NCBI RefSeq assembly: GCF_019453995.1
Contig: NZ_CP075587.1
Location: forward strand, 1,054,001 to 1,118,000
Length of the DNA stretch: 64,000 nt
Source of the DNA: Candidatus Rhabdochlamydia oedothoracis
Lineage (GTDB): Bacteria; Chlamydiota; Chlamydiia; Chlamydiales; Rhabdochlamydiaceae
Reading direction: 5' to 3'
In this document: positions 63,985 through 64,000 of the stretch, in pieces
Layout: every line of letters begins with the position of its first letter
Numbering within the stretch: the first letter of the stretch is position 1
Translations under genes and position numbers: made by a program
Notes under the pieces: generated by a model
Database searches by the model: none
Told to the model about the DNA's origin: nothing
The model's input: the letters and a program-made list of their open reading frames with translations, nothing else

Positions 63985-64000
63985 CTGTTTAAAATCTTTT
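63985..64000 (+). mobile_element. IS5 type 1 left end at window edge
   Basis: CCTGTTTAAAATCTTTT matches the IS5 type 1 terminal repeat without its first bases (GATCC where GAGCC is expected). The rest lies beyond the window. Confidence 0.7.

Noticed and set aside
1-64000. tRNA or rRNA genes
   Set aside because: None seen by eye: no CCA-ended cloverleaf or rRNA core motif recognised. A covariance search was not possible, so absence is not proved.

Overview
The window looks like a piece of chromosome from a chlamydia-related obligate intracellular bacterium (order Chlamydiales, an environmental or arthropod-type lineage rather than a Chlamydia pathogen). The evidence is the low G+C, the many housekeeping genes arranged as in Chlamydiae (gyrB-gyrA-tmk-holB; xseA-xseB-dxs with tpiA close by; a CBS-domain hemolysin-like gene, ybeY and two tiny basic-protein genes in a row; rpmG-lolC-lolD), a candidate CE-clan (ChlaDub/Ulp1-like) protease, and a very heavy insertion-sequence load. 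Heavy IS loads have been described for Rhabdochlamydia-type symbionts, but the genus cannot be fixed from this sequence alone. All statements about Chlamydia gene order come from memory, not from a search.

Layout. 1-4.3 kb: gyrB (3' end), gyrA, tmk, holB on the plus strand. 4.4-5.0 kb: an IS30 relic carrying a 134-bp MITE. 5.0-10.4 kb: minus-strand block of a short-chain dehydrogenase and the overlapping operon xseA-xseB-dxs-nadK. 10.4-21.0 kb: an accessory island between xseA and tpiA with an IS110 element, a Fic protein flanked by about nine copies of a 10-bp motif, TetR, half an ABC-F gene, a frameshifted MerR/TipAS regulator, a methyltransferase, acetyltransferase and monooxygenase pieces, and IS5, IS630 and IS110 elements. 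21.1-29.0 kb: tpiA, secG, def, then lptD, a HEAT-repeat protein, a dead maf and a DUF3604 protein. 29.0-32.4 kb: a broken IS30, a membrane-anchored CE-clan cysteine protease and a broken IS5. 32.5-43.2 kb: housekeeping block (TlyC-like, ybeY, two tiny genes, two tandem DUF502 proteins, mpg, rnr, a HAD hydrolase, folD, an IS630-split suhB-like pseudogene, an MreD-like protein, a sugar-1-phosphate transferase). 43.4-51.0 kb: a pile of nested IS5, IS30 and IS110 copies with signs of an IS30-mediated inversion. 51.1-53.7 kb: two unrecognised repeat proteins, one with a possible permuted papain-like core. 54.3-62.4 kb: ispA, ugd, lolD, lolC/E, rpmG, a 628-residue unknown and tsaD. 62.6-64 kb: more IS pieces.

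The genome is in an active phase of IS expansion and gene decay. At least four transposase families (IS5 type 1, IS5 type 2, IS30, IS630) plus IS110 sit inside one another. Two small non-autonomous families are present: one is an internal-deletion derivative of the IS630 element, the other a 134-bp TA-flanked MITE. Genes killed by these events or by frameshifts include maf, suhB, a MerR regulator, an ABC-F half gene and several unidentified remnants. The core genes for DNA topology and replication, isoprenoid precursor synthesis, lipoprotein and LPS export and translation remain intact.

The most interesting non-housekeeping material is: (i) the candidate deubiquitinase-like effector at 30.4 kb; (ii) the repeat protein with a permuted NlpC/P60-LRAT-like His...Cys arrangement at 52-54 kb; (iii) the structured leader of the IS110 element, which can hide its own ribosome-binding site and may be a bridge-RNA candidate; (iv) the Fic gene inside its array of TGTCGTAAAA motifs; (v) the MITE families.
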